From Liquidambar formosana (lineage: Eukaryota; Streptophyta; Magnoliopsida; Saxifragales; Altingiaceae): a stretch of 64,000 nt of DNA. The position numbers were made by a program, and so were the translations under genes. The notes under the pieces are model-generated. The model was not told the origin of the DNA. It saw nothing but the letters and a program-made list of their open reading frames with translations, and did no database searches. This document shows positions 37,211-52,926 of this stretch, piece after piece. The stretch spans positions 41,290,792 to 41,354,791 of the forward strand of contig CM077821.1 in NCBI GenBank assembly GCA_039720395.1, written 5' to 3'. Every line of letters begins with the position of its first letter. Position 1 is the first letter of the stretch.

Positions 37211-38480
37211 AATCATAATTAATTATATAGTTGCTTATTCTCATATGAATAATAATATACAAAAATCTCTTAAATTTGAACTAAACATAGGATAAAAGTA
37301 TGTCGTTTTTGGGCTTGATTCATTTATACAACCCTTTTTTTTTGTTTACATGATAGACCCATTTTTATCTTGATACGCTTGCATGTGAGGGGAGTGTTGA
37401 AAAAATACCACATCCTATATTGGTTAATCATAAATTTTGAGATTGTTTCATGTACCTTTGAACCCCCCACTTTGCAACCTAGACTATTAGGTCGAAGACT
37501 TAACAAAATAAACTAAATATTATTTTATATATATATATATATATATAAAAAATAAAAACGCTGAGCAAAGAAACTATTGATTCCCTACATCCAGACCTCC
37601 AAAATATAGGGAGCGGATTTAGTGCTGAGCTTAAAAAAACTCAGCATGGTGCCGAGGTAATCTTGACCGTCCAAACGGGCGCCCCATCAGTGTTGTTTGC
37701 AATGCGACGCCATAATACAGCCGACCAAAACGAATCAAAAGTTTTGAACCTTTTACCCTTTATTTTGTGAGACTTCCCAATAATAATATCTATGTATTGC
37801 ATGTGTTCTCTGGTTGAGGACATCTCTCTCGCGTTGTTTAGTATGGAGCGTAGGGTGTTTTCTCTGGGTTTGGGTCTGTTAACGATGACTCCAAATGCTT
37901 GGCTGGTAATTGGCTGACCCTCGGTAAAGCTGTTGTCGGGAGGTGAGGACTCTAGTAAAGGGGTTAGAAAAATAAAGATAAAAGTCCCATTTTCAGTGCT
38001 GCTACAATTAATTGACTGTCATTGATGCCAATAAGTGGACCTATCTGTAGAACTTTCACATGATCAGCGGCTCATAGCCTCATATGTCTGCAGTTTGGAC
38101 CGAAACATGTCTGGACAAGTCCCAACCTGGCCATTCCAGAGGAGGGCTTGGATGATAGTGGCCGAGTTTTGGGCCTAAACATAAATTGTGTTTGGTGTAT
38201 ATCTGACTGGTTGCCTACAGACCCGCACAGTGGGGGAGTTCTTTTGGAGTTCATGCTTGAACTAAACGTAATAGGGAGATATGAATCTTACAAGATGTTC
38301 AATGCATCGCATGGGAGTCAAGAGAGGCGGCCTGATTGACCAATGCTTCAATATATATATTCCTTTAACTTGACACACCATAATAAATATTGTTTCTTGA
38401 CCATCCCCTCACCTCAATTTTTGGCATAGAACTAGTCCTATACAAATTTGGGCCACTTGTGTACTTCTGGGTTATCTACG
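37211..38480 (+). repeat. Second duplicated block (3' and 5' flank sequence)
   Basis: This matches 14090-16990 minus the two MULE-type insertions there: TTGCTTATTCTCATATGAAT, then AAACTATTGATTCCCTAC, then 38053-38480. It is intergenic sequence between tandem receptor kinase units. TA microsatellite at 37525-37550. The short open frame at 38148-38339 parallels that at 16638-16838; no product is recognised. Confidence 0.7.
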
Positions 38481-38841
38481 CCAGCTTGCGACTCTCACTT
38501 CCGGTTCCCATGTAGCTTGGCGTATCTCGCTTTAGCTCGAGCACGTACTTTCTGTGCTGCCATTCCAGTCTTGGGGATTTTCTCACACACACACACATAT
38601 ATACATATTTTGAGGGATTAATAGTTGAGTTGATTCTCAACCGATTTTTAATTTTGTAGATGGGGTGGATCAACGAGTTCATAGCTGATTCTAAAACTAA
38701 ATCAAACTGGGTTTACCCATATTAATCCATCAAATTAACAGGATCTGTTTTGCGCGTGGCACGCTACAACTTGCATATGTATACAATCTATATATATATA
38801 TATATATATATCACGGAGGAATGCCTCACTGTTGATGCCAC

Positions 38842-39210
38842 CAGGGGCGGAACTAGAATTTTTTGTTTAGGGTTGCCATTTATACACTAATACATATATA
38901 AGTACATACATACATACAATGTATGTGTGCAAACATAAAAACAAGTATTGTTTGGAGGTAGATAATTAAATTTGAGTTTCACTTTATCAAATTTAAGGAT
39001 GCCATTTCATGAAATTAAACACATTTTAAAGGGGTGCCACATTGTGTGCAAACATAAAAAAATATTATTTGAAGGTAAATAATTAAATTTGGGGGTGTCA
39101 TTTTATGAAATTTAAGGGTGCCACTTCATAAAACTGAATACATTTTGAAGGATTCAAAAAATTTTGGGGGTGCCATGGCCCCCCCAACCTCAAACGTATG
39201 TCCGCCCCTA
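38842..39210. mobile_element. hAT-type MITE
   Basis: A 369-bp element with ends CAGGGGCGGA and, inverted, TAGGGGCGGA. It has a perfect 8-bp duplication GATGCCAC (38834-38841 and 39211-39218). Inside, two short runs mentioning GGGGTGCCA repeat. The following 39219-39709 is AT-rich, with wording shared with other hAT fragments and no gene. Confidence 0.85.
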
Positions 39211-39709
39211 GATGCCACGTGTCAATTTATGATTTTTTTTTTTTTCAAATTGCATGCTGAATCTGAGAACAAATAGAGAAAAAAGCAAAAATTACATTTT
39301 AGTTACTACTTTCCAGTGTAATACCAAGAAAATGATAATATCTGTCAACTTACAACAAATTTATTGTATACTTTTGTCAAAATAACTATTAATTTTTTTT
39401 TTTCGTATTAAGTTGGGAAAGAGTCACTACGAAGTAATTTTCCCAAAAAGAAAGTTACATTTAGTGACTTTTGGAGAAATTACTTTTTAATAATTAATTT
39501 CCAACTTAATACCAAAGAAAGAATATTCTCTGCCAACTTGCTACAAATTAACGATATACATGCTTCAAAAGGATTACTAATGTTTCATGTTTGATATTAA
39601 GTTGAGAAGTGATCACCAAAAGGTAAATTCTCTAACTTTTCTTTTCGTTTTTTCTTTTTTTTTTTTTTTTTTTGGGTTTTTACTACTCTTTTTCACACGA
39701 TATAAGTAA

Positions 39710-40379
39710 TAGGATTGTGCGCGGGTCAGTTTGGAGCGGTTTACAAAAAAATTATCAATCAACCCACTTATAGTGGATTGCAATTTTTTCAACCTGCCAT
39801 CAAACTGTAAGTGTGTACGTGTTAGTTTTTTAGGTGGTTTGTAATTAACGGTTTGGGCGGGTTTGGTGGGTTGTATCATACTCTTAATTTCTAGTTGGGG
39901 CATTTCTAATAGATGGCCTTACCTAATTTGTACGTTGTAAATAAATTAATAAAATAAAATTATTTACTGTGGTTAAGTGAAATTTGATAAATACATAGTA
40001 TTTTAATTCTAAAGATGAAAATTATGATTTTATGATAAAAAACACTTGAACAATGTTAATGAAATTAGTGATAGTTAATGTTATTAAAGGTTGAAGGATC
40101 CAAAACCTAACATCCTAGCAAAGTACTAATAAGATAATACATTATTATGAAATTAGAGATATTTGATTTTTATAATTTTATACATATATTATTAAAGGTG
40201 GGTTGGTTTGGTTTATGGGTGGTTTAACAAAAGTCAACCCACCAACCAAATCAAACCGCCAATTTTATTGCTCAATCTGCCCAAACCGCGCTGTCTAACT
40301 TCTCAAACCGCTTGGGTTGGTGCAGAATGAAACGGATTGGTTTGGTTTTGCGGATTGTGCGGTTTTTTGCACATCCCCA
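39710..40379. mobile_element. hAT-like element
   Basis: A 670-bp element with ends TAGGATTGTGCG and, inverted, TGGGGATGTGCA. The 8-bp flanks are ATAAGTAA (39702-39709) and ATAAGTAG (40380-40387), one mismatch. Subterminal GGTTTGG/CCAAACC repeats are frequent. No transposase coding sequence. Confidence 0.65.
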
Positions 40380-40692
40380 ATAAGTAGGTTGATGCTTGGT
40401 GTACACTGCATATTTCTTGGTTTTTTTGTGGGAGAATCAGAAAGCTTACACTGTACAATATTCAACCCAAACTTAATAGACTATACTATATATATTTTTT
40501 CGTTTTTTTTTATAGAGAATTTATCTTCTTTCCCAAAAATTGAACGTATAAAACTCTAAATAGTTATAATCAGAAAGAGAGACAAATAGAGATAATGATG
40601 ATTAAAAAAGAAAATGTGACACACCGGATTATGTATTAACATATCATATTGCTTAGAAAACTATAAAAATGCTTAAAAAATTGTGCAAATAC

Positions 40693-40855
40693 ATTTTTGC
40701 CAAACGAAGAGTATTTCAAACTGTTAGGCCTAAATTAATCCACATGATGTACAAACCACCTGCAAGTCCATGCATTCGATAGTGAAAAGGCGAAAACATG
40801 AATTTGAAACTTATGAATCTTGAGTCACGATTTTTGCCATTTGAGCTACCATCAC
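40693..40855 (-). mobile_element. tRNA-derived SINE, copy 3
   Basis: Minus strand: A-box-like GGTAGCTCAAATGG, a decayed B box, and an A-rich end (AAAAATG at 40693 inverted). Same family as 10478-10650 and 12671-12875. Confidence 0.5.
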
Positions 40856-41390
40856 ACATACACACACATATATATATATATATATATAATATTTATATTT
40901 TTCATAATATTTATTTTTACAAATCTCATCCGTACAACACACGGACTATATACTAATATATTATTTAAAGCTGAAATTTGAGAGCCAGACCTGCATGGTG
41001 GTGCATAGTGCGTAGTGTCGCATATTTGTCAGGTGCACGTGTCATCAATGACGGTCAAACGGAGAGCTGACTCATACCGAGGACATGAGAGTGTCCTCCT
41101 TGGCTCCTCGCATTCTTCTCTTCTAGACTAAACAATGCTCCGATTGACTGACATAATTGATCCACGTTTTACGCTTTTTGAACGTGGCCCATTCATTTTT
41201 CTATGCAATATACTAAGTAGTCGCTGCTGAACGCACGTGAAAGTGAGTCTTTCATGTAAGAGTGAAGCAAAATCCTAAGGTTGTGGGTTCAAAAATATTT
41301 TAATAATTTTATTTTATTTTTATTAGTTTATAATATTACATTAATCGTATTGTAGTTATATATAAATTTTTTCTCCATATGATCAGATAC

Positions 41391-41432
<42 letters not shown>

Positions 41433-42167
41433 CACGCAACATAATAAATATTCTTTCTTGACTATCCCCTCGCTTTTCATTTTTAGCGTAGAACTAGTCC
41501 TACACTGATCTTTTAAATCACTAATGAAGGGACCAAGGGAGGTTTTCTTCCATTTTTGGCCAAGTGGGACTAAGGGAGGTGGTTTGTGGGATTGTCAACG
41601 TAGAATTTTTCTTTTCAAAAAAACTCTCCTGTCACATGGAGCTGAAACGCTGTGCTAATGAATCTTGCTAAATTATACTACGCAAACATTGTTCTGAAAT
41701 TATACTACACATGTTGCTCAATGGACCTGAACTTGTTTAGCTTGTAACTGAAAGGTGATCTCTGTGGGAATGAGCGCCACTCTGGTCAAGCTTGCCCATT
41801 AATTATTAAGCTAATTTTTATTTTCATATATTTAAATTTATTTAATGGTGCATTTGGACGAGGGATTTGCAAGAGGAATTGGGCTAGGTTGAGATTTTAA
41901 TGCTAAATTATGTCTACGGCAGTACATGTGATTGAGGTTGAAATCCCATCTTGGCTAAAATCCCTCTTGCAAATTTCTCATTCAAACGCACCACATGAGT
42001 CTTTCTTTTGAAATTTCATAATCGTGTAAGGGAAAAATACTAGAATTTTTTCTTGAAAGGTTTTCAAGAAGCTCTGGTAGTGATTACATAGTATTAGACT
42101 TTAGAAGATCGTGTAAGTGTATCTTTTTCACTGTCATCAGAATGAAATATATATATATATATATACA

Positions 42168-43566
42168 CTAGTTATTGCACATGTGCGTTGCACGTGTAAT
42201 TTTTATTAATAATAAAATGATTTAATTTTAAATAAATTTACATATGTGGTAATATGTTTTAAAGGATATGGTAATTCCTAGGCCATCATCAATAAATCAA
42301 TTAATAACAAAGGGTGTAAGTAGAGTAAAAAAAGAAATGAAGAAATAACTAATATCACATCAATAGCATGATAGCTTAGTGACAATTTTCTCATTTTGTG
42401 TGTGACTAAGCTGAAGTTCAAACTCGTGGAGGACAAATGAAACCTCATTAATTGTTATTAGTGGGGTTTCCACCGATTGGGAAAAATAAATTATTATTTT
42501 TTAAAAAAGCAATTAATACCACAATTCTTGCACTATAACAATCAAAATCGAAATTAATAGTGGCAACAATAGAATCATCAATTATTAAAGATATTCACTG
42601 ACCTTAATATTTGATCCATGTCATGTATAAAAGTTTGAGACATTAAGAAAATATTTACTCTGTATTACCAAAGTTTAATCCATATATACTCATCAAATGA
42701 TCCTTTAAAAAATGTTGATCCCATCTTGATAAGTAACTTTGAAGAATCTTTATAACATCTACCATCAATTCGCTACACATCACAATAAGAAAATCTAGAG
42801 TATCAAATCAAAGAGTAAAAAAATGAAAATAAATAGACCAAATAAATGGAGAACATGATTTTTTTTTTTTTTATTTTTGCTTTTTGTTTTTATAAGCAAA
42901 AAAGGGTAGAAGGTGGTGCAACCAGTCTTGCCTTAGATGGGCGCACAAAATTAATAAAGGAATCACAAATAGGGCTCAAATCGGTTGAGTCATAGCCTAA
43001 CTTCATCCCCACCATGACTCAGAAAATGGAAGCTTTGAAATATTAATTGCAAACTATTTTATTAAAATATTTTGTTTCATATCCTTTCTAAACAAAGCCT
43101 AAATTCAAATCAGATAAAAAAAAGATATAGGAAACCATAAAATCAAAACATATAATAAATTCAACAAAATCAACGGAAGAGAAAATTGATACCTTGTAAT
43201 TTGTTGAATATGTAAAATATATAAATTGAAATATTGAGAAACAAATAACTGATGCAAAGAATAATAACCTGAAGCAAATAAACGTGTATTTGTGTATAAG
43301 GTCATCTCCATGTTGCTTGAGAAGGGCCCAAGTGGAGCTGCCAAGCATATAGGGTAGGTGTAGGGTTGAGAGGCATTATGATCCATTACATTAAAAAAAG
43401 TATTTAAGGGAAGGGTTTTACAATTAATAAACGTGTGTTTGTGTATTTGGGTTTTACAATTAAGGGAAAGGTAGTTGTGTATTTAAAATTTAAAATAAAG
43501 GTATATTAGTCAATCAAAAGTTTTTCTCACATTCACCTTTTTATAGGTAGTATATATATATATAGA
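42168..43566 (-). mobile_element. Helitron-like element, nested
   Basis: The minus strand ends CACGTGCAACGCACATGTGC, a hairpin, then AATAACTAG and T. Its other end reads TCTATATATATATATACTAC. It sits inside an AT microsatellite that is uninterrupted in the related sequence at 48270-48300. No helicase coding sequence. Confidence 0.5.
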
Positions 43567-43633
43567 ATGAAATATATAGAGGATGATGATCTGGTAAGCA
43601 CATGCTGATATAATTTATATTAACACCTGCATT

Positions 43634-44501
43634 CAGAGACGGAACTATACTCAGTCCTGGGGTGGCCATGGCCCCCCCACACTTCCAAAAAATTGTCTTG
43701 AGAAAGTAGTTTTTGGTGACTAGATTTGAAGCTAATACCAAAACAAGATATTACCTGTTAACTTGTTACAAATTGATTATCAACCTACTATGAAATGACT
43801 ACTAATGGGTTTGGTTTTGGTATTACATTACTAAATGGTCACCAAAACGTAATTTACTAGTTTCACATTTTTAGGCACAACCGACCAATGATCCCTCCCA
43901 ATCAGTATAATGGTTCCTCACATGATCCCTTAAAAGTCAAATTAGGTAACTTATACCCAAGGATAAAAACTAAAATTAATATATACAAAAGGTAAAATGT
44001 CCAAAATAATTAACCAAAAACAAACACATTCTCCTATCGATCATTTTAGCCTTTTTTTTTTACTTTGAATTTACCCCAGATTTCTTTTAAACAAAATCAC
44101 TGAGCAAACTAGAGAGTAACGGTTGGCGGAAAGCATCTTGCCCAAGAAAATCACTGCTCAATGTCTACATATTAAGGTACACTTTTTGGTTTTTGGTTTT
44201 TGGTTTTTTTTTTTTTTTTAATTTTTTAATTTTATGTTTTAATTTTATATATCTTTTATGTTTTTATTTTTTTTAAAACCTTCTTCAAATTTATTGTTGC
44301 GGTCAACCCCTCTTCTTATTTATTTATTTATTTTTTGTCATGGTTTTAGAGAAGTATAAGTAAGGTCTAGTTGTTTACCTTCCATTCAATGTATTAATAT
44401 ATTTAATCTTGAATCTTAGTTTGATTCTCATACTTGAATGGTAAAAATTTTATTATTCATACTTTGGCCACCCTTGAGAAAAAATCCAGGTTCTGTGCCT
44501 G
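43634..44501. mobile_element. hAT-type non-autonomous element
   Basis: An 868-bp element with ends CAGAGACGGAAC and, inverted, CAGGCACAGAAC. It has a perfect 8-bp duplication CCTGCATT (43626-43633 and 44502-44509). The related sequence at 48340 shows the site without the insertion. Confidence 0.82.
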
Positions 44502-44940
44502 CCTGCATTAGAGATTGTACCTAGTGTATTAATGGATTATAGGGTAGGGATAAAACCCTCAATGTATGGTACTGATATAACTTATATCAATATGTATCGA
44601 CTTGATTTGATATATATATTTATAATTTTCATGTATTTATCTTAAAAGTGTTCATGTGAATGCACATGTGCTATAACTAGCTCGGATTTCTACCTCTTCG
44701 GTTTGTATGTAATGTTTAGGGCCTCATCTAGTTTCATTGATTTACATCAAATTCAAATTTATTTATAGGTTGACTTATTTAGTTTTATTTAACTTGTATC
44801 TTTTCCCCTTGTGACAGATTTGACTAAAAAGAAAGCTACTAGATTGGAAGAAGCATTTTAATATCATTGAAGGAGTCGCTCAAGGAGTGCTTTACCTTTA
44901 TAGATACTCGAGATGAGAATAATACATAGATATTTAAAAG

Positions 44941-47557
44941 TGTCACGACCCAAATTAATTAAGCCGTGATCAATAATAATAAAACGGGCTTTAATTTAAT
45001 AAATCCTTTAATAAAACGTGGATGACACGTGTTAAAATTTCAACCATTTAAATTTTTTTTTTTTTTTTTTTTTTTTGGACATGACCCATCCGTAGATAGG
45101 ACATACCATCATGAAAACCTGTTATAAAATTCATTTCATAAAAATTTTCTATCATCCATGAAAGTGGTATCATCCCATGCATCGCATTCCACGTATACAA
45201 AACATTAAATAATTACAATTACAACCCCGATTAAATTTACATTTACATTGGCCCAATAAAATGAATTAATACATATTCTTCCCATGAAAATTCATCAAAA
45301 ATTAACATAGGTAATTTCCAATTAAGAGCATCCCCGTGTAAAAGCATAATTCCACCTGAAAATAATCTCTGAAAAACATGGAAATAAATAGGCGTGAGTC
45401 CGACGACTCAGTAGATACAATTTAACATAGTAAACTACAGCAATGATATAAATAAACCAAGTATATCACTTAAAACAAAATATACTGACCAAGTATATTA
45501 CAAATCCAAAATAAGTTATAATCCATAACTTAAAACAAATAGTGCATAATGCCCAATGCATGTGACTCATGTCTAATTTACATTAATTCCATTAATTACC
45601 GACCACTCTCGCAGGAGTCTTCGCGCGGAAACGGAGGATTTTAAACCCAACCTCCAAGAGGACAACACAAGGGTTCCTACCTAGAACCGGAAAATAGCCT
45701 CTGATTCGGAAACACAAGGGTTCCTGGAACCGGAAGGTACCCCAGGACCAAAGGAATGAAAAACACCGCAAAGTCTCATTAACTGCAAGTAGTCCAATTC
45801 CAATGACCTCTTTTTATGCAATACTTTTACCCAGTATTCATTAAATCCATTTAATGCATGATTATGCCCAACATGCAGTGCAATAAACCATAAAATGATT
45901 CTTTTAAACCAAAATCATCTCCAAGATATGGTATATAACCCATAATTAAATAACATCATAATTATACCCAAAATTATGATAAACAACATAACTCTCATTA
46001 TGATTATAGCCTTAAAATCATAATCGAAAACCCCAATTAAACATGGAAATTAACCATAAAATCCATACATTTATATTCCATAGAATATATAAAATATACC
46101 AAAATTCATAAAGAACATAATCCCCAAATTAGAATATCAAATACCCATAATCTCATTCCAAGATTTATTCCGTAATTCATTTATATACATATTCTAGACC
46201 CAAGAATACCAAATACTATGATAATATATACCATATTATCATGTCAATAGTTTAAACCTATGTAAATTGTACCTACCTCCATGAAACGTGTAGAAAAATG
46301 CAATCTTGATGTGGTGAGTGTATAGATCCTAAGCCTAGGATGCACATGTAAGCCCCCAATCCAAGCCCTAGCTCCCAAACGCCATGCTTGATGAAAATAA
46401 TGGAGATTCCAACTCCAAAATGGGACCAAACCTCACAAATACCATGAATAAACACAAAATGTAAGGATATGATAACCCAATCCCAAAAGGAATGAAAACC
46501 CTAACTTTATACATGAGAAATTACCTCTCAAATCTGAAATAGAAGTAAACCATGAGTGAATCCAAGCTAGAAATGTCGAAATCCAAGCCCCCTATGCATG
46601 AAAACCCATAAAAATGGAGGAAGAAGCTCCTTCTCTCTCCACCGTCCTCTCTCTCTTTCTCTCCTATCCCCTCTCTCTTCTCTCCTATTTGGCTGGAAAG
46701 AAGGGGAAGAGTCTAGAATTTCATGGGTTAAGGGGTTTATATAGAAGAAGGGGGACAAAAGGGTCATTTTAATCATATATTAAAACTGTCCGCCGACACT
46801 TTCAAACGGCTGAAAAATATTTTCAGCCGGCTAAAAATGCCCAACACAAAATAACCCTTCTCTGGAATTTTCAGCCGGCTGAAAATTAACTTTCAGACGG
46901 CTGAAAATTGTCTTTCAGACGGCTGAAACATGTTTCAGCCGTCTGAAATACACAGACAGCCAAAAATAAACAGTGAGTCAGCAACTCTCCATCAGCACAG
47001 ACATCAGCCTTATTTTCATCCAAAACAATTAAGTAATCTTCTCCATTTTTATATTATCCTTTTACTTTAAGTTATTTAATGAAAATAAGCAAATAACCCC
47101 CCATTTGAATCTAAATAAAAAATCAAAAAGCCAATATATCAAAATCTCATTTCCAAGTTTTAGTACAAAATCTGTCGCCCGACAGATTTTCCTAAAACAA
47201 ACATGTGAGGAAACCAATCCAAACATGCTAATAAAATTCCATAAAATCACCAATGTCTTATAATATTATAAACTCCCATTACCGCCAAAAATTATCCTTT
47301 AAAACGAAGAGTTACGAAAATTCACTTTTTCCCCACACTTAGCCAAATTTCAGCAACTTAAATCCTTAAGTTGCAAATAAGGCTAAACGCACCCGAAAGA
47401 TACTCAATGCACAAAACAGGCATCCAAACACATCTAACATCATAATATTATACACATGCATTACCCATGCATGAAGTCATTTGAAAAATCAAGGGATTAG
47501 CTATGTTAACCATAGATTAAACCCGTAATACCCTATTTAAAAATTACGGATATTACA
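44941..47557. mobile_element. Solo-LTR-like element (2617 bp)
   Basis: Starts TGTCACGACC and ends GGATATTACA, giving TG...CA with inverted TGT/ACA. It is flanked by a perfect 5-bp duplication AAAAG (44936-44940 and 47558-47562). There are no gag/pol frames and no second LTR, so a solo LTR is the simplest reading; ends of this style are known from long-LTR chromovirus-type retrotransposons. It splits exon 5 of receptor kinase copy B. It contains a cluster of CGGCTG/CAGCCG palindromes and a 24-bp perfect hairpin at 47167-47190. Confidence 0.75.
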
Positions 47558-47747
47558 AAAAGCCAATAATATATTATTAGATGACAACATGAACCCCAAA
47601 ATTTCTGATTTTGGTCTGGCAAGAATTTTTGGGCAAAATGAAACAAAAGCAAACACTAGAAGGCCAATTGGGACATAGTAAGTGAAAAATTCTTCTCAAC
47701 CTCTGTAGATGGATTTGAGTTTTGATAATTTATAACTAATATAACTA

Positions 47748-47779
<32 letters not shown>

Positions 47780-48235
47780 TTACGTAAATTTTTACACAAG
47801 TTTTAAATAACTTACCTCCAATTTATATTTTACGAAATCCATCGTTAGATTAGATAGTTTTCCCATGCAGTTCATGCACGTCAAAAATGAAATTGATTCG
47901 AGATTAAGAGTTGCTTCATCCATGTGAGAATTTTAGGGATTAAAAAAACATGTTTTCTCACATTTATGGATAAAGTGACTCTCAATCTCAAATTCATTTT
48001 TTACGTGCATGACCTATGTGGGTAGACTATTTAATTTAAAGATAGGTTTCGCAAAATATGAATTAGAGATAGGTTATTTAAAAACTTGTGCAAGAATTTG
48101 TGTAAAAAATTGTGTATGTTAATCTGACTCATATATTTATATTACTTCATACATGTATTAGCACTAAATATATAACAAATGAAGTTCTGCTTTTTATTTA
48201 TTAATTAATTTATTTTGCTAGTGGATGTAATTTTG

Positions 48236-48556
48236 ACTTTAAGTGTATCTTTTTCACTGTCATCAGAATGAAATATATTTATATATATATATATATATAG
48301 AGGATGATGATCCGGTAAGCAAGTGCTGATATAACTTATATCAATATCCGCATCAGAGGTTGTATCTAGTGTATTAGTGAGTTACAGGGTATATTAAGCC
48401 AATTCACAGGATAAAACCCTTAATGAATGGTGCTAATATAACTTATATCAATATGTACCGACTTGATTTGATATATATATATATATAATATATAATTTGC
48501 ATGTATTAATTTATTTTAAAAGTGTTCACATGCAACGCACATGTGCTATAACTTAC
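48236..48556 (+). repeat. Helitron-type repeat copy upstream of intact gene
   Basis: Shares TATCTTTTTCACTGTCATCA and the end CACATGCAACGCACATGTGC with the copy B region. AT microsatellite at 48277-48298. The rest of 47721-48750 holds a TA repeat near 47745-47774 and no gene. Confidence 0.5.
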
Positions 48557-48750
48557 TGTTTTTAAATTAATAAGTATTCATCAATGAAGGGATTTGGTTT
48601 TGACAATGAATCAATTATTGATTAATTGTATCATAAAGACCCTTATGTCCACGCCCCAATCGTCCCCCCCGGACTCCCAGAAGAATATCTGCTTCTAAAA
48701 GATCTTTCACGTAAAGACTCTTTTGTCACAAGGGGCTGAAGGTTGCGCTA

Positions 48751-52087
<3,337 letters not shown>

Positions 52088-52687
52088 AGATATGATTATA
52101 TTTATTTTCTACTTCAAGTAAAAAATAAAGTAAAATAAAATGATGTAGACATAACATTTACTTGGATATGTATGTATTGATGAAAGTCCTGAACTTTCAT
52201 GGTTTAGAATTTGAAATTGTACTAAAAATTGTATGAATTGTTTTTGTGTTATGGATGTTTACATGAATACTTTTGTCATGTTTATTTGGTCGGAATCAGA
52301 GGGAATTGAAATAAAATGACATGAGATTTTAATCACGAGTGGCCTCGATCCCCATTAAATCTCATTCCATTCCATTCGGATTCCCTCTATTTCAACCAAA
52401 CAAACATGCGTATCACCTATTTTTTTTTTCTTATTCCAGTTGACTTATAAGTTGTAAAATTAATAGAAATTAGAAAGGTAGTGTCATTGCTAGAGCAATT
52501 TTTATTGCTTCAACAGTATCCCAAATTATGCTATCAAAAAAAACAGAAAAAAAGAAAAAAGAAAAAAACAGAGAGTATCCCAAATTCTCAAGTGGACAAG
52601 TTTGCCCTTGAAAGTCAAAAACGTCATAATTCCTCTCCAAATACTGTGTAAGATAAATGGCTTGTTTGCAAAATTAAACACCTCTAA

Positions 52688-52923
52688 TGCCATGCTTGTT
52701 TGATTGGAATGGAATGAATGGAATGGAATCTCATTCCAATTTATTCCAAACAACATGTTTAGATGAGGTAATTAAATGGGAATGGAATCAAACAATAGTA
52801 GTAAATTATAATGATATTCATTCCGCAATGTTTATTTCTATCCTCATTTTCATTCCAGACTATTCTGAGCATGGAATCAGATTCCATTCCCACCCATTCC
52901 ATTCCAATCAAACAAACATGGCC
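52688..52923. mobile_element. PIF/Harbinger-type MITE 1
   Basis: A 236-bp element with ends TGCCATGCTTGTTTGATTGG and, inverted, GGCCATGTTTGTTTGATTGG, flanked by TAA (52685-52687 and 52924-52926). It is rich in GGAATGGAAT wording. A partial relative with the same wording is at about 52275-52415. Confidence 0.65.
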
Positions 52924-52926
52924 TAA

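Larger units (their letters stand above)
42112..44684 (+). mobile_element. Helitron-like sequence replacing copy B exons
   Basis: The block begins A|TCGTGTAAGTG where copy B leaves the alignment with copy A, and ends GCACATGTGCTATAACTAG, a hairpin plus CTAG, directly before exon 4 sequence resumes. A related end is at 48529-48556, and the internal TATCTTTTTCACTGTCATCA recurs at 48245. Other elements are nested inside (42168-43566, 43634-44501). Confidence 0.4.
41430..47720 (+). pseudogene. S-domain receptor kinase copy B (relic)
   Basis: Pieces in the right order but without most exons. 41430-41660: 5' flank, including the unoccupied octamer ACATGGAG at 41634-41641. 41707-42110: first-intron sequence matching 34623-35030. 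44685-44940: the end of exon 4, the intron, and the start of exon 5. 47558-47720: the rest of exon 5 ([10 protein letters not shown]) and its donor. The extracellular exon is gone. Exon 5 is split by the LTR-like element and carries extra indels (GACTAAAAAG, CGAGATGAG). It cannot encode a receptor. Confidence 0.82.

Noticed and set aside
46244..46776. Minus-strand frames inside the LTR-like element
   Set aside because: Short overlapping frames without gag or pol motifs; LTR sequence is not expected to code.
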